Assembly: GCF_002549775.1 (NCBI RefSeq)
Contig: NZ_NMTR01000011.1
Location: 39,063-103,062, forward strand
Source: Faecalibacterium langellae
Lineage (GTDB): Bacteria > Bacillota > Clostridia > Oscillospirales > Ruminococcaceae
DNA: 64,000 bases
Direction of reading: 5' to 3'
Shown: in pieces, positions 50,618 through 59,166 of the stretch
How the letters are laid out: each line of letters begins with the position of its first letter
Numbering within the stretch: position 1 is the first letter of the stretch
Notes under the pieces: generated by a model
Seen by the model: only the letters and a program-made list of their open reading frames with translations
Database searches by the model: none
What the model was told of the DNA's origin: nothing
Translations under genes and position numbers: made by a program

Positions 50618-50672
50618 GTTATATATTTCATTGCATCAAATATATAACGTTTCGTGGATTCTGTCAAGGGGC
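50618..50672 (-). promoter_or_regulatory. Promoter with 11-bp palindromic operator for the FAD/DUF1667 operon
   Basis: On the minus strand TTGACA and TATATT are 17 bases apart (about 50639-50667). An inverted repeat, GTTATATATTT at 50618-50628 and AAATATATAAC at 50638-50648 with a nine-base spacer, overlaps the -10 box and the start site. This is the layout of a repressor operator. Confidence 0.7.
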
Positions 50673-50698
50673 TTTTGCGAAAAAAACTGCACAAAAAT

Positions 50699-50731
50699 AT
50701 GCCGCATCCTTCGGCAAGAATGCGGCATTTC
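50699..50731 (-). terminator. Terminator of the GntR operon
   Basis: ATGCCGCATTCTTGCC and GGATGCGGCAT (minus strand) form a stem followed by ATTTTTGTG. Confidence 0.75.
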
Positions 50732-50750
50732 TGAACGATGTGCAGTCAAT

Positions 50751-51431
50751 TCAGACTTTGAAATATTCGGGGAAGGCTTTCCGGATGGCGGAAAGGTTCT
50801 CCGTGTAGCGCTGCATGTGCTGGCCGGCAATGCGCTGCGCTGCTGCCGTATCCTTCTGTTCAATGGCCTTCAAAAGGCCCACATGATCTTCATAGATGGC
50901 CTTTGCAGGCCGACAGCGGAAACTGAGGATGGTAGTGCGGTCAAAGTGCGGGGCGAGGTTTTCCACCAGATCGTACCAGTACGGGCACCCGCACTGCACA
51001 TAGAGCATCCGGTGGAACTCCTTGTCCAGCTCAAAAATCTTGTCTTCCTGTGCGCGCTCGATGTACATGTGCCACATGGCCACGTTCTCCCACAGGTGGT
51101 CGAGGTCCGCCGGGGTGAGCTTTTCGCAGGCCATGCCGGCGATCTCGGCTTCCAGCACCGCGCGCAGGTGGCGGACTTCTTCCACCAGCCCCGCGTCGAT
51201 GAGGGACACATAGGTGCCGATCTTGGGCCGGATCTCAATGAGCCGCCGCTGGGCCAGTTCCAGTTCGGCCTCCCGGAACGGGGTGCGACTGACGCCCAGC
51301 TTTTCGCACAGCTCCGGCTCGTTCAGCTTTTCGCCCGGGGCCAGCCGGGTGTTGATGATATTGTCGATGAGAACGCGCAGGACATAGCTCTTGGCCGATT
51401 CATGCTCTCCGCGCTGTGCGGTCACATCCAT
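50751..51431 (-). CDS. GntR-family (FCD) transcriptional regulator
   Basis: A 226-residue FadR-type regulator. The winged helix covers about residues 10-75 with SAKSYVLRVLIDNII, LNEPELCEKLGVSRTPFREA as the helix-turn-helix, and LIEIRPKIGTYVS as the wing. The all-helical FCD ligand domain follows, with metal-site type residues in RAVLEAEIAG, DKEFHRMLY and YEDHVGLLKAI. FCD regulators usually respond to sugar acids or carboxylates. It is transcribed after the other GntR gene and faces the FAD/DUF1667 operon, whose palindromic promoter it may control. Confidence 0.9.
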   Translation of the reverse strand: MDVTAQRGEHESAKSYVLRVLIDNIINTRLAPGEKLNEPELCEKLGVSRTPFREAELELAQRRLIEIRPKIGTYVSLIDAGLVEEVRHLRAVLEAEIAGMACEKLTPADLDHLWENVAMWHMYIERAQEDKIFELDKEFHRMLYVQCGCPYWYDLVENLAPHFDRTTILSFRCRPAKAIYEDHVGLLKAIEQKDTAAAQRIAGQHMQRYTENLSAIRKAFPEYFKV

Positions 51432-51480
51432 GCTTTCCCTCCTTCGGGCCCTTCCTTCTTATATAAGGAAGCAGCCCCGC

Positions 51481-52206
51481 TCAGACGAAGAAATCCGGGA
51501 AGCGGTCCAGCAGGCTCTGGAAGTGCTCCCGATAAGCGCCCAGGTGATGCTCAAAGAACTCGTCCACATCCACATCCTTGGGCAGGCCCACCATCAGGTA
51601 CTTGTACAGCTGCTCGTGCTCCTCGCGGAAGGTCTCCATATCCAGCTGGCACAGGGCCGTGTCCAGATAGCGCACGCGGTCCATGTGGGTGGTGACGTTG
51701 TGCATGGCCTGCCAGATGCGGTCGTAACCGGCATAGGTGTACAGGCGCTTGTGGAACTCGTTATCCAGGTTGATGAAGTAATCGCCCAGCACATCGTGGC
51801 TGACGCAGGCCGCAGCATCCTGCTGTTCCAGCAGGCCGTGCAGCTCGCTGAGCTGCTCCTGGTTCAGGTGGCCGGACAGGCTGCGCAGCAAGGCCGGTTC
51901 CAGCATCTTGCGCATGGCATAGCCTTCGTTGATATATTGGATCGAAATTTTGGAGACGATGCTGCCGCGCTGGGGCAGCACATCCACCAGCCATTCGCCC
52001 TTGAGCATCATCAGCGCTTCGTGGATGGGGGTGCGGCTCATGACCAGCCGCTCGCTCAGGTCAGCTTCGCTCAGCTGGCAGCCGGGCTGCAGCTGGATGT
52101 TCATGATATTTTTGCGCAGGATGCGGTAGGCGTAAGCCCGGTTGTTCTCATCCGGCTGACGCGGGTCCATCAGCAGCGGCAGGGAACGGGCCTTGTCATC
52201 TTTCAT
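51481..52206 (-). CDS. GntR-family (FCD) transcriptional regulator
   Basis: A 241-residue FadR-type regulator, a distant paralogue of the downstream one. The DNA-binding part is seen in NRAYAYRILRKNIMN, LSEADLSERLVMSRTPIHEA and LVDVLPQRGSIVS. The FCD domain has RKMLEPALLRSL, DNEFHKRLYTYA and REEHEQLYKYL with the usual acidic and His residues. It is divergent from the first zinc dehydrogenase gene. Its own promoter has the TGATATGTTA motif in the spacer, so it is the best candidate for the regulator of that motif and of itself. Confidence 0.9.
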   Translation of the reverse strand: MKDDKARSLPLLMDPRQPDENNRAYAYRILRKNIMNIQLQPGCQLSEADLSERLVMSRTPIHEALMMLKGEWLVDVLPQRGSIVSKISIQYINEGYAMRKMLEPALLRSLSGHLNQEQLSELHGLLEQQDAAACVSHDVLGDYFINLDNEFHKRLYTYAGYDRIWQAMHNVTTHMDRVRYLDTALCQLDMETFREEHEQLYKYLMVGLPKDVDVDEFFEHHLGAYREHFQSLLDRFPDFFV

Positions 52207-52274
52207 AGAAAAATCCCCTTACAGTCGTTTTGCTCTCCGGCGGGAAAGCGCTCGGGCACAGATTTGTTGGTTCT

Positions 52275-52303
52275 ATTATAAAGCATAACATATCACTTGT
52301 CAA
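52275..52303 (-). promoter_or_regulatory. GntR promoter with operator in the spacer
   Basis: On the minus strand a perfect TTGACA (52298-52303) and TATAAT (52275-52280) are 17 bases apart, and TGATATGTTA fills 52286-52295 inside the spacer. A repressor bound there would block the promoter. Confidence 0.8.
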
Positions 52304-52364
52304 AACTCTTTTTTACAAAAAGCAACCATAATCCAGAATTTCCGGTTAAAAAACGTAAAACAAG

Positions 52365-52415
52365 TTGCATTTCCGGCCAGAAGGCGTTATAATAAGCTCA
52401 GAAAGTAACATATCA
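52365..52415 (+). promoter_or_regulatory. Promoter and operator of the first zinc dehydrogenase gene
   Basis: TTGCAT (52365-52370) and TATAAT (52388-52393) are 17 bases apart. TAACATATCA (52406-52415) lies just downstream of the expected start of transcription. Confidence 0.75.
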
Positions 52416-52438
52416 GTTGGCTATAGGAGGTCAATCTC

Positions 52439-53467
52439 ATGTCTGAAATCAATGCGATCCGCTTTGCAGAACCCTGGCAGGTCTCCTGCGTCAAGATCCC
52501 CATGCCGGAACCCAAGCCCGGCGAGGCGCTCATCAAGATCATGGCCGCCGGCATCTGCGGCAGCGACATCGGCGCTTTCCGCGGCACCAACGGTCTGGTG
52601 AGCTATCCCCGCGTCATCGGCCACGAGCTGGCCGGTGTGGTCGTCTCCATCCCGGAGAACAACAAGAACGGCATCAAGGTGGGCGACCGCGTGGTCGTGG
52701 ACCCCTACCTGTACTGCGGCCACTGCTACCCCTGCTCCATCGGCCGCACCAACTGCTGCGACAACCTGCATGTTCTGGGTGTGCACGTCGAGGGCGGCAT
52801 GGCCGAGTACTTCTGCCACCCCGCTGATATGCTCATCAAGATCCCGGACGGCATGAGCTGGGTGCAGGCTGCCATGGCCGAGCCCCTGACCATCAGCCTG
52901 CACGGCATCCACCGCGGCGGCCTGAAGGCCGGCGAGTACTGCGCCATCATCGGTGCAGGCCCCATCGGTCTGGCAGCTGCCATGGTCGCACAGGCTTACG
53001 GCGCACACGCCATCCTGCTGGATCTGGTGCAGGAGCGCCTGGACTTTGCAAAGTCTCTGGGCGTGGAGTACACTATCAACTCCGGCAAGGAAGATGCCAA
53101 TGCCCGCGTGCACGAGATCACCGGCGGCGAGGGCGCACAGCAGGTCATGGAGTGCTCCGGTGCAAACCCGGCCATCCGCAGCACGCTGGACCTCGTGAGC
53201 CATGCAGGCCGCATCACCTTCACCGGCTGGCCCAAGAAGGAGACCAGCCTGCCCACCGACACCATCACCCGCAAGGAGATCGACCTGCGCGGTGCCCGCA
53301 CCAGCGCCGGCGAGTTCCCCGAGGCTCTGGAGCTGATCGCTTCCAAGAAGGTGGATATGCTCAAGCTGCTCACCAAGACCGTCACGCTGGAGGAAGTGCC
53401 TGAGACCATCATCGACATCGAGAAGAACCCCGGCAACTACATGAAGGTCGTTGTCACGATGGAGTAA
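52439..53467 (+). CDS. Zinc-binding alcohol dehydrogenase family protein (sugar-acid/polyol type)
   Basis: A 342-residue medium-chain dehydrogenase. The catalytic zinc site shows in AAGICGSDIGAF and GHELAG; the structural zinc site in YCGHCYPCSIGRTNCC; the NAD loop in CAIIGAGPIGLAAAMVA. The subgroup includes sorbitol, L-galactonate and L-gulonate 5-dehydrogenases, fitting a place beside FCD regulators and TRAP transporters. It shares only moderate similarity with the second dehydrogenase at 61307, so the two are not a recent duplication. The start is preceded by AGGAGG. The substrate is not known. Confidence 0.88.
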   Translation: MSEINAIRFAEPWQVSCVKIPMPEPKPGEALIKIMAAGICGSDIGAFRGTNGLVSYPRVIGHELAGVVVSIPENNKNGIKVGDRVVVDPYLYCGHCYPCSIGRTNCCDNLHVLGVHVEGGMAEYFCHPADMLIKIPDGMSWVQAAMAEPLTISLHGIHRGGLKAGEYCAIIGAGPIGLAAAMVAQAYGAHAILLDLVQERLDFAKSLGVEYTINSGKEDANARVHEITGGEGAQQVMECSGANPAIRSTLDLVSHAGRITFTGWPKKETSLPTDTITRKEIDLRGARTSAGEFPEALELIASKKVDMLKLLTKTVTLEEVPETIIDIEKNPGNYMKVVVTME

Positions 53468-53509
53468 AGCCGCCCCTCCCCTACATTGATTTATAAGGAG
53501 AGTACCGTT

Positions 53510-54241
53510 TTGGACGCATGGAATATTCTTGTTGTGGTCGTTCTGGCCCTGATCCTGCTGCTGATCCTGCCCATGGTGGCAGCGCGCAACGGCACCAAAA
53601 GCTTCACCCAGGCCCTGATGGCCCCGCTGCACCGCAAGAAAAAGCGCGGCCCGCTGGGGCTTGAGGTGGAGCCGGAGAAAAAGCCGGAGCGCCATGTGAA
53701 CAACAGCATGCAGGGCGAGTTGACCGCGATCGTCTCGCAGCTCATCACCTTTACCAAGCGCCAGCACTATACGCTGGTGTACCCCGGCACCATTCAGGAA
53801 AGCGGCCAGCTGACCACTACGCTGGCGCTGGTGGTCACCCCGGGCGGCGTGGTGGGCCTGAACTGCTTCGGCTTTGCCGGTGAGATCCACCCCGGCGACC
53901 AGCCCAATGACCAGTGGCGCCAGCACATCAACCACACGGACAACCGCATCCCGAACCCGGTCACCGCCAGCGAAAAGCAGCAGGTGCTGCTGCGCCGCGC
54001 CATGGACAAGGCGGGCCTGAGCGGCATCCCGGTGGAGGTGATCGCCGTGTTCACCAGCAAGGAAGCCCGGCTGACCGGCATCTCGGCCCAGAAGTGCTTC
54101 GACCGTGACGGCATGATCGCCTATCTGGAGCAGGAGCGCTACCATTCCGGCCCGGTGGAGGATACCCACGAGACTGGCGTGAAGCTCAAGAGCCTGGTGA
54201 CGGTGTACAAAGCCGAGAAACCCAAGAAGAAAAAGAAATGA
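53510..54241 (+). CDS. Membrane-anchored hypothetical protein, weakly NERD-like
   Basis: A 243-residue protein with one N-terminal membrane helix (WNILVVVVLALILLLILPMV), a basic linker and a soluble domain. GTIQESGQLTTTLALVVTPGGVVGLNCFGFAGEI is faintly like the start of nuclease-related (NERD) domains, but no catalytic set is clear. The C-terminus is a run of Lys (KPKKKKK). The best start is TTG at 53510, seven bases after AAGGAG; an in-frame TTG at 53486 lies before that site. It is 42 bases downstream of the dehydrogenase and may be co-transcribed. Confidence 0.6.
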   Translation: MDAWNILVVVVLALILLLILPMVAARNGTKSFTQALMAPLHRKKKRGPLGLEVEPEKKPERHVNNSMQGELTAIVSQLITFTKRQHYTLVYPGTIQESGQLTTTLALVVTPGGVVGLNCFGFAGEIHPGDQPNDQWRQHINHTDNRIPNPVTASEKQQVLLRRAMDKAGLSGIPVEVIAVFTSKEARLTGISAQKCFDRDGMIAYLEQERYHSGPVEDTHETGVKLKSLVTVYKAEKPKKKKK

Positions 54242-54249
54242 TCTGCGTC

Positions 54250-54259
54250 TGAAATGTTA
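54250..54259. promoter_or_regulatory. Imperfect operator-like site upstream of TRAP operon 1
   Basis: TGAAATGTTA differs by one base from TGATATGTTA and lies 240 bases before the site at 54490, just after the stop of the preceding gene. Confidence 0.35.
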
Positions 54260-54316
54260 CAAGCGGCCTTCCGGTTTTGCGGAGCGCTGCTGCCGCATTC
54301 TCTGAACTTTCCTCGA

Positions 54317-54358
54317 GCAGACCTGTACGACACCCATGTACAGGCCTGCTTTTTTTGT
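54317..54358 (+). terminator. Terminator before TRAP operon 1
   Basis: AGCAGACCTGTAC and GTACAGGCCTGCT (one mismatch) are followed by TTTTTTTG. Confidence 0.88.
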
Positions 54359-54474
54359 TTTATCCGGTTTTTCTGCTCCATTCAGAAGTTTTTTCGGGCG
54401 AGTCCACGGAAAAGCGCACCGGTCCTTCCCCTGGAACGCCCGGTAAAGATTCAGATAAGAAAGGCCGTTTCATC

Positions 54475-54503
54475 TTGTCTCCGGTAATCTGATATGTTAG
54501 TAT
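54475..54503 (+). promoter_or_regulatory. Promoter and operator of TRAP operon 1
   Basis: TTGTCT (54475-54480) and TAGTAT (54498-54503) are 17 bases apart. TGATATGTTA (54490-54499) overlaps the -10 box and extends to the imperfect palindrome GATATGTTAGTATATC. Confidence 0.7.
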
Positions 54504-54619
54504 ATCGCCAAGGGAAACATGTCGCAGACGGCACGCGGCGCACGGCTGCACGAACCGGCGCAGCAGCGTTCCGCCTAGAGCGCAGGCATGATAAAACCAA
54601 CGAAAAGGAGAGAATTTCT

Positions 54620-55681
54620 ATGCGTATCCACAAGATCACTCGTCGCAACTTCATGAAGGCCGCCGGTGTCTCGGCTCTGGCCATGGGTCTGGCTGCCTGC
54701 GGCGGCAGCTCCTCCACCAGCACGGCTGCTTCCACCGCCGGTTCCGGCGCAGCAGCAGGCGGCGAAGTGACCGGCGATAAGGTCGTCATCAACATCGGCC
54801 ACATCAATGACCAGAGCGACTCCTGGCACCAGGGCGCTCTGAAGTTCAAGGAGTACTGCGAAGCAAACTCCAACGGCACCATCGAAGTCGATGTCTTCCC
54901 CAACAGCCAGCTGGGACCTGAGGTCGATATGATCCAGGGCATCCTGTCCGACAGCGGCACGGTGGATATCACCTTCACCGGCGAGTCCATGCAGACCTAC
55001 CAGCCGGACCTTGGCATGATCGGCATGCCCTACCTGATCCAGAGCGACGAGCAGATGGAGAAGGTCCTGACCGGCGAAGTCGGCCAGGAGTTCGAGGGCC
55101 TGATGGAGGCCTGCGGCATGAAGTGCCTGGGCTACTTCACCCGTGGCCCGCGCTACATCACCTCCACCAAGAAGATCACCAACGTTGCCGACTGCAACAA
55201 CCTGGTCATCCGCACCCCGCAGTCTGCCATGACCGTGGCCGCCTTCCAGGCCATCGGCGCAAAGCCCACCCCCATGGCACTGTCCGAGGTCTTCACCTCT
55301 CTGCAGCAGGGCACCATCGAGGCGCAGGAGAACCCGCTGGCTATGATCGAGACCCAGAGCTTCTACGAGGTCTGCCCCTACCTGATCCTGACCGCTCACC
55401 TGCGTGCATGGGTCTACATTGCAATGGGTCTGACCCAGTACAACCGCCTGTCCGACAGCCAGCGCGCTGTGGTGGATGCCGCCGGTGCAGAGTGCCAGGC
55501 ACACGAGCACGAGCTGTTCCTGGACAACGAGGAGAAGTACTACAACCAGCTGCAGGAGCAGGGTATGGAGTTCATCGAGGTCGACACCAAGGAGTTCGCC
55601 GATGCCATGGTCAACGGCGTGCTGCCCATCCTGACCGACAGCCAGAAGAAGATCTACGACGAGATCGAAGCTCTGGCCTGA
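54620..55681 (+). CDS. dctP: TRAP transporter solute-binding lipoprotein DctP, copy 1
   Basis: A 353-residue extracytoplasmic solute receptor. The signal sequence has RRNFMK and a lipobox ending LAAC (Cys27), so it is probably a Tat-type lipoprotein. A Ser/Thr/Ala/Gly-rich linker follows. The mature domain has QGALKFKEYCEANSNGTIEV, FPNSQLGPEVDMIQG, GMPYLIQSD and the carboxylate-binding Arg in NLVIRTPQSA, then LSEVFTSLQQGTIEAQENP, all typical of DctP proteins that bind sugar acids or C4-acids. It is nearly identical to copy 2 at 57980. The start follows AAAAGGAGAG. Confidence 0.95.
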   Translation: MRIHKITRRNFMKAAGVSALAMGLAACGGSSSTSTAASTAGSGAAAGGEVTGDKVVINIGHINDQSDSWHQGALKFKEYCEANSNGTIEVDVFPNSQLGPEVDMIQGILSDSGTVDITFTGESMQTYQPDLGMIGMPYLIQSDEQMEKVLTGEVGQEFEGLMEACGMKCLGYFTRGPRYITSTKKITNVADCNNLVIRTPQSAMTVAAFQAIGAKPTPMALSEVFTSLQQGTIEAQENPLAMIETQSFYEVCPYLILTAHLRAWVYIAMGLTQYNRLSDSQRAVVDAAGAECQAHEHELFLDNEEKYYNQLQEQGMEFIEVDTKEFADAMVNGVLPILTDSQKKIYDEIEALA

Positions 55682-55714
55682 TGCGGCTTTGAAATCTGAA
55701 ACGAGGTTGAAATC

Positions 55715-56221
55715 ATGAAGAAAGGCTTGGATAAATTCATCAAGGTCTACATGGAGATCCTGTACGCCTTGAGTTCCATCTTCTATGCAGGCTTCTGCTT
55801 CTGCGTTCTGGTGCAGGTCATCAGCCGAAACTTCCTGCCCAATGCCCCCTCCTGGACCGAGGAGCTGGCCCGCTACTCCTTTATTTACATGGTGGCCTTC
55901 GGTGTCGGTCTGGCTGCCCTGAAGCACGAGTTCGTCAACGTCGAATTCCTCGGCGATTTCCTCAAGGCAAAAAATCAGAAGGCACTGGATGTGCTGAACC
56001 TCGTCATCGAGGTCATCATCCTCGCCATGTGCCTGATCATTCTGGTGATGGCCGAGCCGAAATACTGCTTCCCCACCTTTGCGATGAACTCCACCGCCAC
56101 CAACATCCCCATGAAGTACATCTACTTCTCCCAGTTCCTCACCTTCATCGTGCTGCCCGTCAGCTATGTGCTGGACATCGTCCGCACCCTGATCGGCTGG
56201 ACCGAGAAGCCGGCTGCGTAA
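55715..56221 (+). CDS. dctQ: TRAP transporter small permease DctQ, copy 1
   Basis: A 168-residue membrane protein with four helices that links the solute receptor to the large permease. FCFCVLVQVISRNFL and the WTEELARYSFIYMVAFG block (the DctQ signature) are visible. It lies 33 bases after dctP and 16 bases before dctM, with GAGG upstream. Copy 2 at 59167 is very similar but differs at scattered positions, more than the receptor does. Confidence 0.95.
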   Translation: MKKGLDKFIKVYMEILYALSSIFYAGFCFCVLVQVISRNFLPNAPSWTEELARYSFIYMVAFGVGLAALKHEFVNVEFLGDFLKAKNQKALDVLNLVIEVIILAMCLIILVMAEPKYCFPTFAMNSTATNIPMKYIYFSQFLTFIVLPVSYVLDIVRTLIGWTEKPAA

Positions 56222-56237
56222 AGGAGGTCAAAACGCA

Positions 56238-57527
56238 ATGGTTGCAGTTCTGTTTATTGTTTTCGTCGTCGCACTGGCGATCGGCGTGCCCGTGGCGTTC
56301 AGTCTGGGCCTCGCTTCCGTGGCCTACATGCTGGGCTCCCACATCCAGATGATCAACTTCGCACAGTATTTTTTCAAGGGTCTGGACTCCTTCACCCTGC
56401 TGTGCATCCCCGGCTTCACCTTTGCCGGCAACCTGATGAATCAGGGCGGCATCTCCGATAAGCTGCTGGACTTTGCAGACGCACTGGTCGGCCACATCAC
56501 CGGCGGTCTGGCTTACGCAAACGTTCTGGCATCCATGGTCTTCGCCGGTATCTCCGGCACGGCCCTGTCCGACACCGTCGCACTGGGCGGCGTCGAGATC
56601 CCCATGATGGTCAATCAGGGCTATGACGTGCCCTTCTCGGTCGCCATCACTGCCGCATCTTCCTGCCTGGGCCCCATCATTCCCCCGTCCGTGCCCATGA
56701 TCATGGCCGCTACCATGACCGGCCTGTCCGTCTCCAAGATGTTCATGGCCGGCATCGTCCCCGGCATCCTGCTGGGCGTGGGCATGTGCACCGTGTGCTA
56801 TGTGCTGTCGGTCAAGCGTCACTACCCCAAGCGTGAGACGCCCCCCACCTGGAGCCACATCTGGCACGCCACCCGTGAGGCCATCTGGGCACTGATCATG
56901 GTGGCCATCATCCTGTTCGGCATCATGGGCGGCATCGTCACCCCGACCGAGGCTTCCATCATCTGCGTGGTCTACGGCCTGTTCGTCTCTGTGTTCATCT
57001 ACCGCAAGATGGGCCCCAAGGAGATGTATGCCTGCCTGAAGGACACCGTTTCTTCTGCTTCCGCCATCATGGCTCTGGTCGCCTTTGCAAACGTCTTTGC
57101 CTTCATCCTGACCAAGGAGCACATCCCCAGCATGATCGCTGACGCAATGCTGCGCCTGACCACCAACAAGTACCTGATCCTGCTGCTCATCAACATCTTC
57201 CTGATTTTCGTGGGCATGTTCATGGAGACCATCGCCGCCATCCTGATCCTGTTCCCCACCCTGCTGGCTGTGGCCACCGCCGTGGGCGTCGATCCCATCC
57301 AGTTCGGCATCATCGTGGTCATGAACCTGGTCCTGGGCCTGTGCACTCCCCCTGTTGGTGTCTGCCTGTTCGCTGCAACCAACATCGGTTCCCGCTACGG
57401 CAAGTGCACCCTGTCTGACAGTGTCATCGCACTGCTGCCGCTGCTGGCCGTCAACTTCGGCGTTCTGTTCCTGGTCACCTATGTGCCCGCTCTGAGCGTC
57501 GGCGTCGCAAACTTCATCATGGGCTGA
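56238..57527 (+). CDS. dctM: TRAP transporter large permease DctM, copy 1
   Basis: A 429-residue permease with about 12 helices that couples Na+ influx to solute import. GVPVAFSLGLASVAYML, the FAGNLMNQGGIS block, IIPPSVPMIMAATMTGLSVSKMFMAG and NLVLGLCTPPVGVCLF are standard DctM marks. It follows AAGGAGG. It differs from copy 2 at about twenty residues by eye, clustered around 205-220 and at the C-terminus. A strong terminator follows 24 bases later. Confidence 0.95.
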   Translation: MVAVLFIVFVVALAIGVPVAFSLGLASVAYMLGSHIQMINFAQYFFKGLDSFTLLCIPGFTFAGNLMNQGGISDKLLDFADALVGHITGGLAYANVLASMVFAGISGTALSDTVALGGVEIPMMVNQGYDVPFSVAITAASSCLGPIIPPSVPMIMAATMTGLSVSKMFMAGIVPGILLGVGMCTVCYVLSVKRHYPKRETPPTWSHIWHATREAIWALIMVAIILFGIMGGIVTPTEASIICVVYGLFVSVFIYRKMGPKEMYACLKDTVSSASAIMALVAFANVFAFILTKEHIPSMIADAMLRLTTNKYLILLLINIFLIFVGMFMETIAAILILFPTLLAVATAVGVDPIQFGIIVVMNLVLGLCTPPVGVCLFAATNIGSRYGKCTLSDSVIALLPLLAVNFGVLFLVTYVPALSVGVANFIMG

Positions 57528-57550
57528 TAAAGCTTCATTCTTCTCCTTAT

Positions 57551-57588
57551 GGCTCCCCTCGCACGATGCGGGGGGAGCCTTTTTTTTG
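57551..57588 (+). terminator. Terminator of TRAP operon 1
   Basis: GGCTCCCCTCGCA and TGCGGGGGGAGCC form a stem followed by eight Ts. Confidence 0.9.
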
Positions 57589-57657
57589 CATATCAGTTTG
57601 CCGGGCCGGGCTTTTCGCAGAGGATTTTCCGGGCTCTGACATTGTCAAAAATTTACG

Positions 57658-57667
57658 TAACATATCA
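57658..57667. promoter_or_regulatory. Operator-like site upstream of TRAP operon 2
   Basis: TAACATATCA, the reverse complement of TGATATGTTA, lies 219 bases before the promoter-proximal site at 57877. The rest of the 57589-57860 stretch is AT-rich with no gene. Confidence 0.55.
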
Positions 57668-57861
57668 TCTCCTCTTTGCCGATCTTTTCCGCGCGGGGAG
57701 CAGGATTGTTTCCCAAACAAGGACTTTTATTGTAATCTATTTGTAATTTCCACCCTCTTTGACGAAAATTTTGGGGCGTTGTATCCAAGGCTCCTAAGAT
57801 TTTTTACATTTCGCACAAAGATTCGGCTAAGAATTTGGCAAAGAAACTTTGCTTTTTTCTC

Positions 57862-57890
57862 TGGACATCGGGCATCTGATATGTTAGTAT
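57862..57890 (+). promoter_or_regulatory. Promoter and operator of TRAP operon 2
   Basis: TGGACA (57862-57867) and TAGTAT (57885-57890) are 17 bases apart; TGATATGTTA (57877-57886) overlaps the -10 box in the same register as in operon 1. Confidence 0.7.
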
Positions 57891-57979
57891 ATTTGCAGGA
57901 AAGCTGAGCCGCAGACGCACGAACCTGCCGCTCAGCACTTTACGGAAAAGGTTTTTACGAAGTAAAAGGAGAGAATGTT

Positions 57980-59050
57980 ATGCGTATCCACAAGATCACT
58001 CGTCGCAACTTCATGAAGGTTGCAGGTGTTTCTGCTCTGGCCATGGGTCTGGCTGCCTGCGGCGGCTCCTCCGCCAGCACTGCCGCTTCCACCAGCACCG
58101 CAGCTTCCGGTTCCACCGCAGCTGCAGGCGGCGAGGTCACCGGCGATAAGGTCGTCATCAACATCGGCCACATCAACGACGAGAGCGACTCCTGGCACCA
58201 GGGCGCTCTGAAGTTCAAGGAGTACTGCGAAGCAAACTCCAACGGCACCATCGAAGTCGATGTCTTCCCCAACAGCCAGCTGGGACCCGAGGTCGATATG
58301 ATCCAGGGCATCCTGTCCGACAGCGGCACGGTGGATATCACCTTCACCGGCGAGTCCATGCAGACCTACCAGCCCGACCTGGGCATGATCGGCATGCCCT
58401 ACCTGATCCAGAGCGATGAGCAGATGGAGAAGGTGCTGACCGGTGAAGTCGGCCAGGAGTTCGAGGGCCTGATGGAGGCCTGCGGCATGAAGTGCCTGGG
58501 CTACTTCACCCGTGGTCCCCGTTACATCACCTCCACCAAGAAGCTGACCTGCGTTGCCGACTGCAACAACCTGGTCATCCGCACCCCGCAGTCCGCTATG
58601 ACCGTTGCCGCTTTCCAGGCTCTGGGCGCAAAGCCCACCCCCATGGCACTGTCTGAGGTCTTCACCTCTCTGCAGCAGGGCACCATCGAGGCACAGGAGA
58701 ACCCCCTGGCCATGATCGAGACCCAGAGCTTCTACGAGGTCTGCCCCTACCTGATCCTGACCGCTCACCTGCGTGCATGGGTCTACATTGCAATGGGTCT
58801 GACTCAGTACAACCGCCTGTCCGACAGCCAGCGCGCTGTGGTGGATGCCGCCGGTGCCGAGTGCCAGGCACACGAGCATGAACTGTTCCTGGACAACGAG
58901 GAGAAGTACTACAACCAGCTGCAGGAGCAGGGCATGGAGTTCATCGAGGTCGACACCAAGGAGTTCGCCGACGCTATGATCAGCGGCGTGCTGCCCGTCC
59001 TGACCGACAGCCAGAAGAAGATCTACGACGAGATCGAAGCTCTGGCCTGA
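57980..59050 (+). CDS. dctP: TRAP transporter solute-binding lipoprotein DctP, copy 2
   Basis: A 356-residue solute receptor, a near-twin of the protein at 54620. Signal sequence, lipobox (Cys27) and mature domain are the same apart from the Ser/Ala linker and about ten substitutions, including KKITN to KKLTC and QAIGA to QALGA. All binding-pocket landmarks (NLVIRTPQSA and LSEVFTSLQQG) are identical, so the ligand is probably the same. It is followed by a 116-base spacer with a hairpin instead of the 33-base spacer in copy 1. Confidence 0.95.
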   Translation: MRIHKITRRNFMKVAGVSALAMGLAACGGSSASTAASTSTAASGSTAAAGGEVTGDKVVINIGHINDESDSWHQGALKFKEYCEANSNGTIEVDVFPNSQLGPEVDMIQGILSDSGTVDITFTGESMQTYQPDLGMIGMPYLIQSDEQMEKVLTGEVGQEFEGLMEACGMKCLGYFTRGPRYITSTKKLTCVADCNNLVIRTPQSAMTVAAFQALGAKPTPMALSEVFTSLQQGTIEAQENPLAMIETQSFYEVCPYLILTAHLRAWVYIAMGLTQYNRLSDSQRAVVDAAGAECQAHEHELFLDNEEKYYNQLQEQGMEFIEVDTKEFADAMISGVLPVLTDSQKKIYDEIEALA

Positions 59051-59088
59051 TCGCTGATCGACTGACGATAAAAAGTTAAGTTCCAACG

Positions 59089-59124
59089 GGGCAGGCTGAC
59101 AGACTTGCAGTCTGCCCCTTCTTT
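59089..59124 (+). terminator. Hairpin between dctP2 and dctQ2
   Basis: GGGGCAG and CTGCCCC flank an 18-base loop with an inner GACTTGCAGTC-type stem and are followed by TTCTTTATC. It may give partial termination so that more receptor than permease is made. Confidence 0.6.
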
Positions 59125-59166
59125 ATCGTCCATACCATCCTCAAGGAAAGAGAGGTCGTATCCTTT

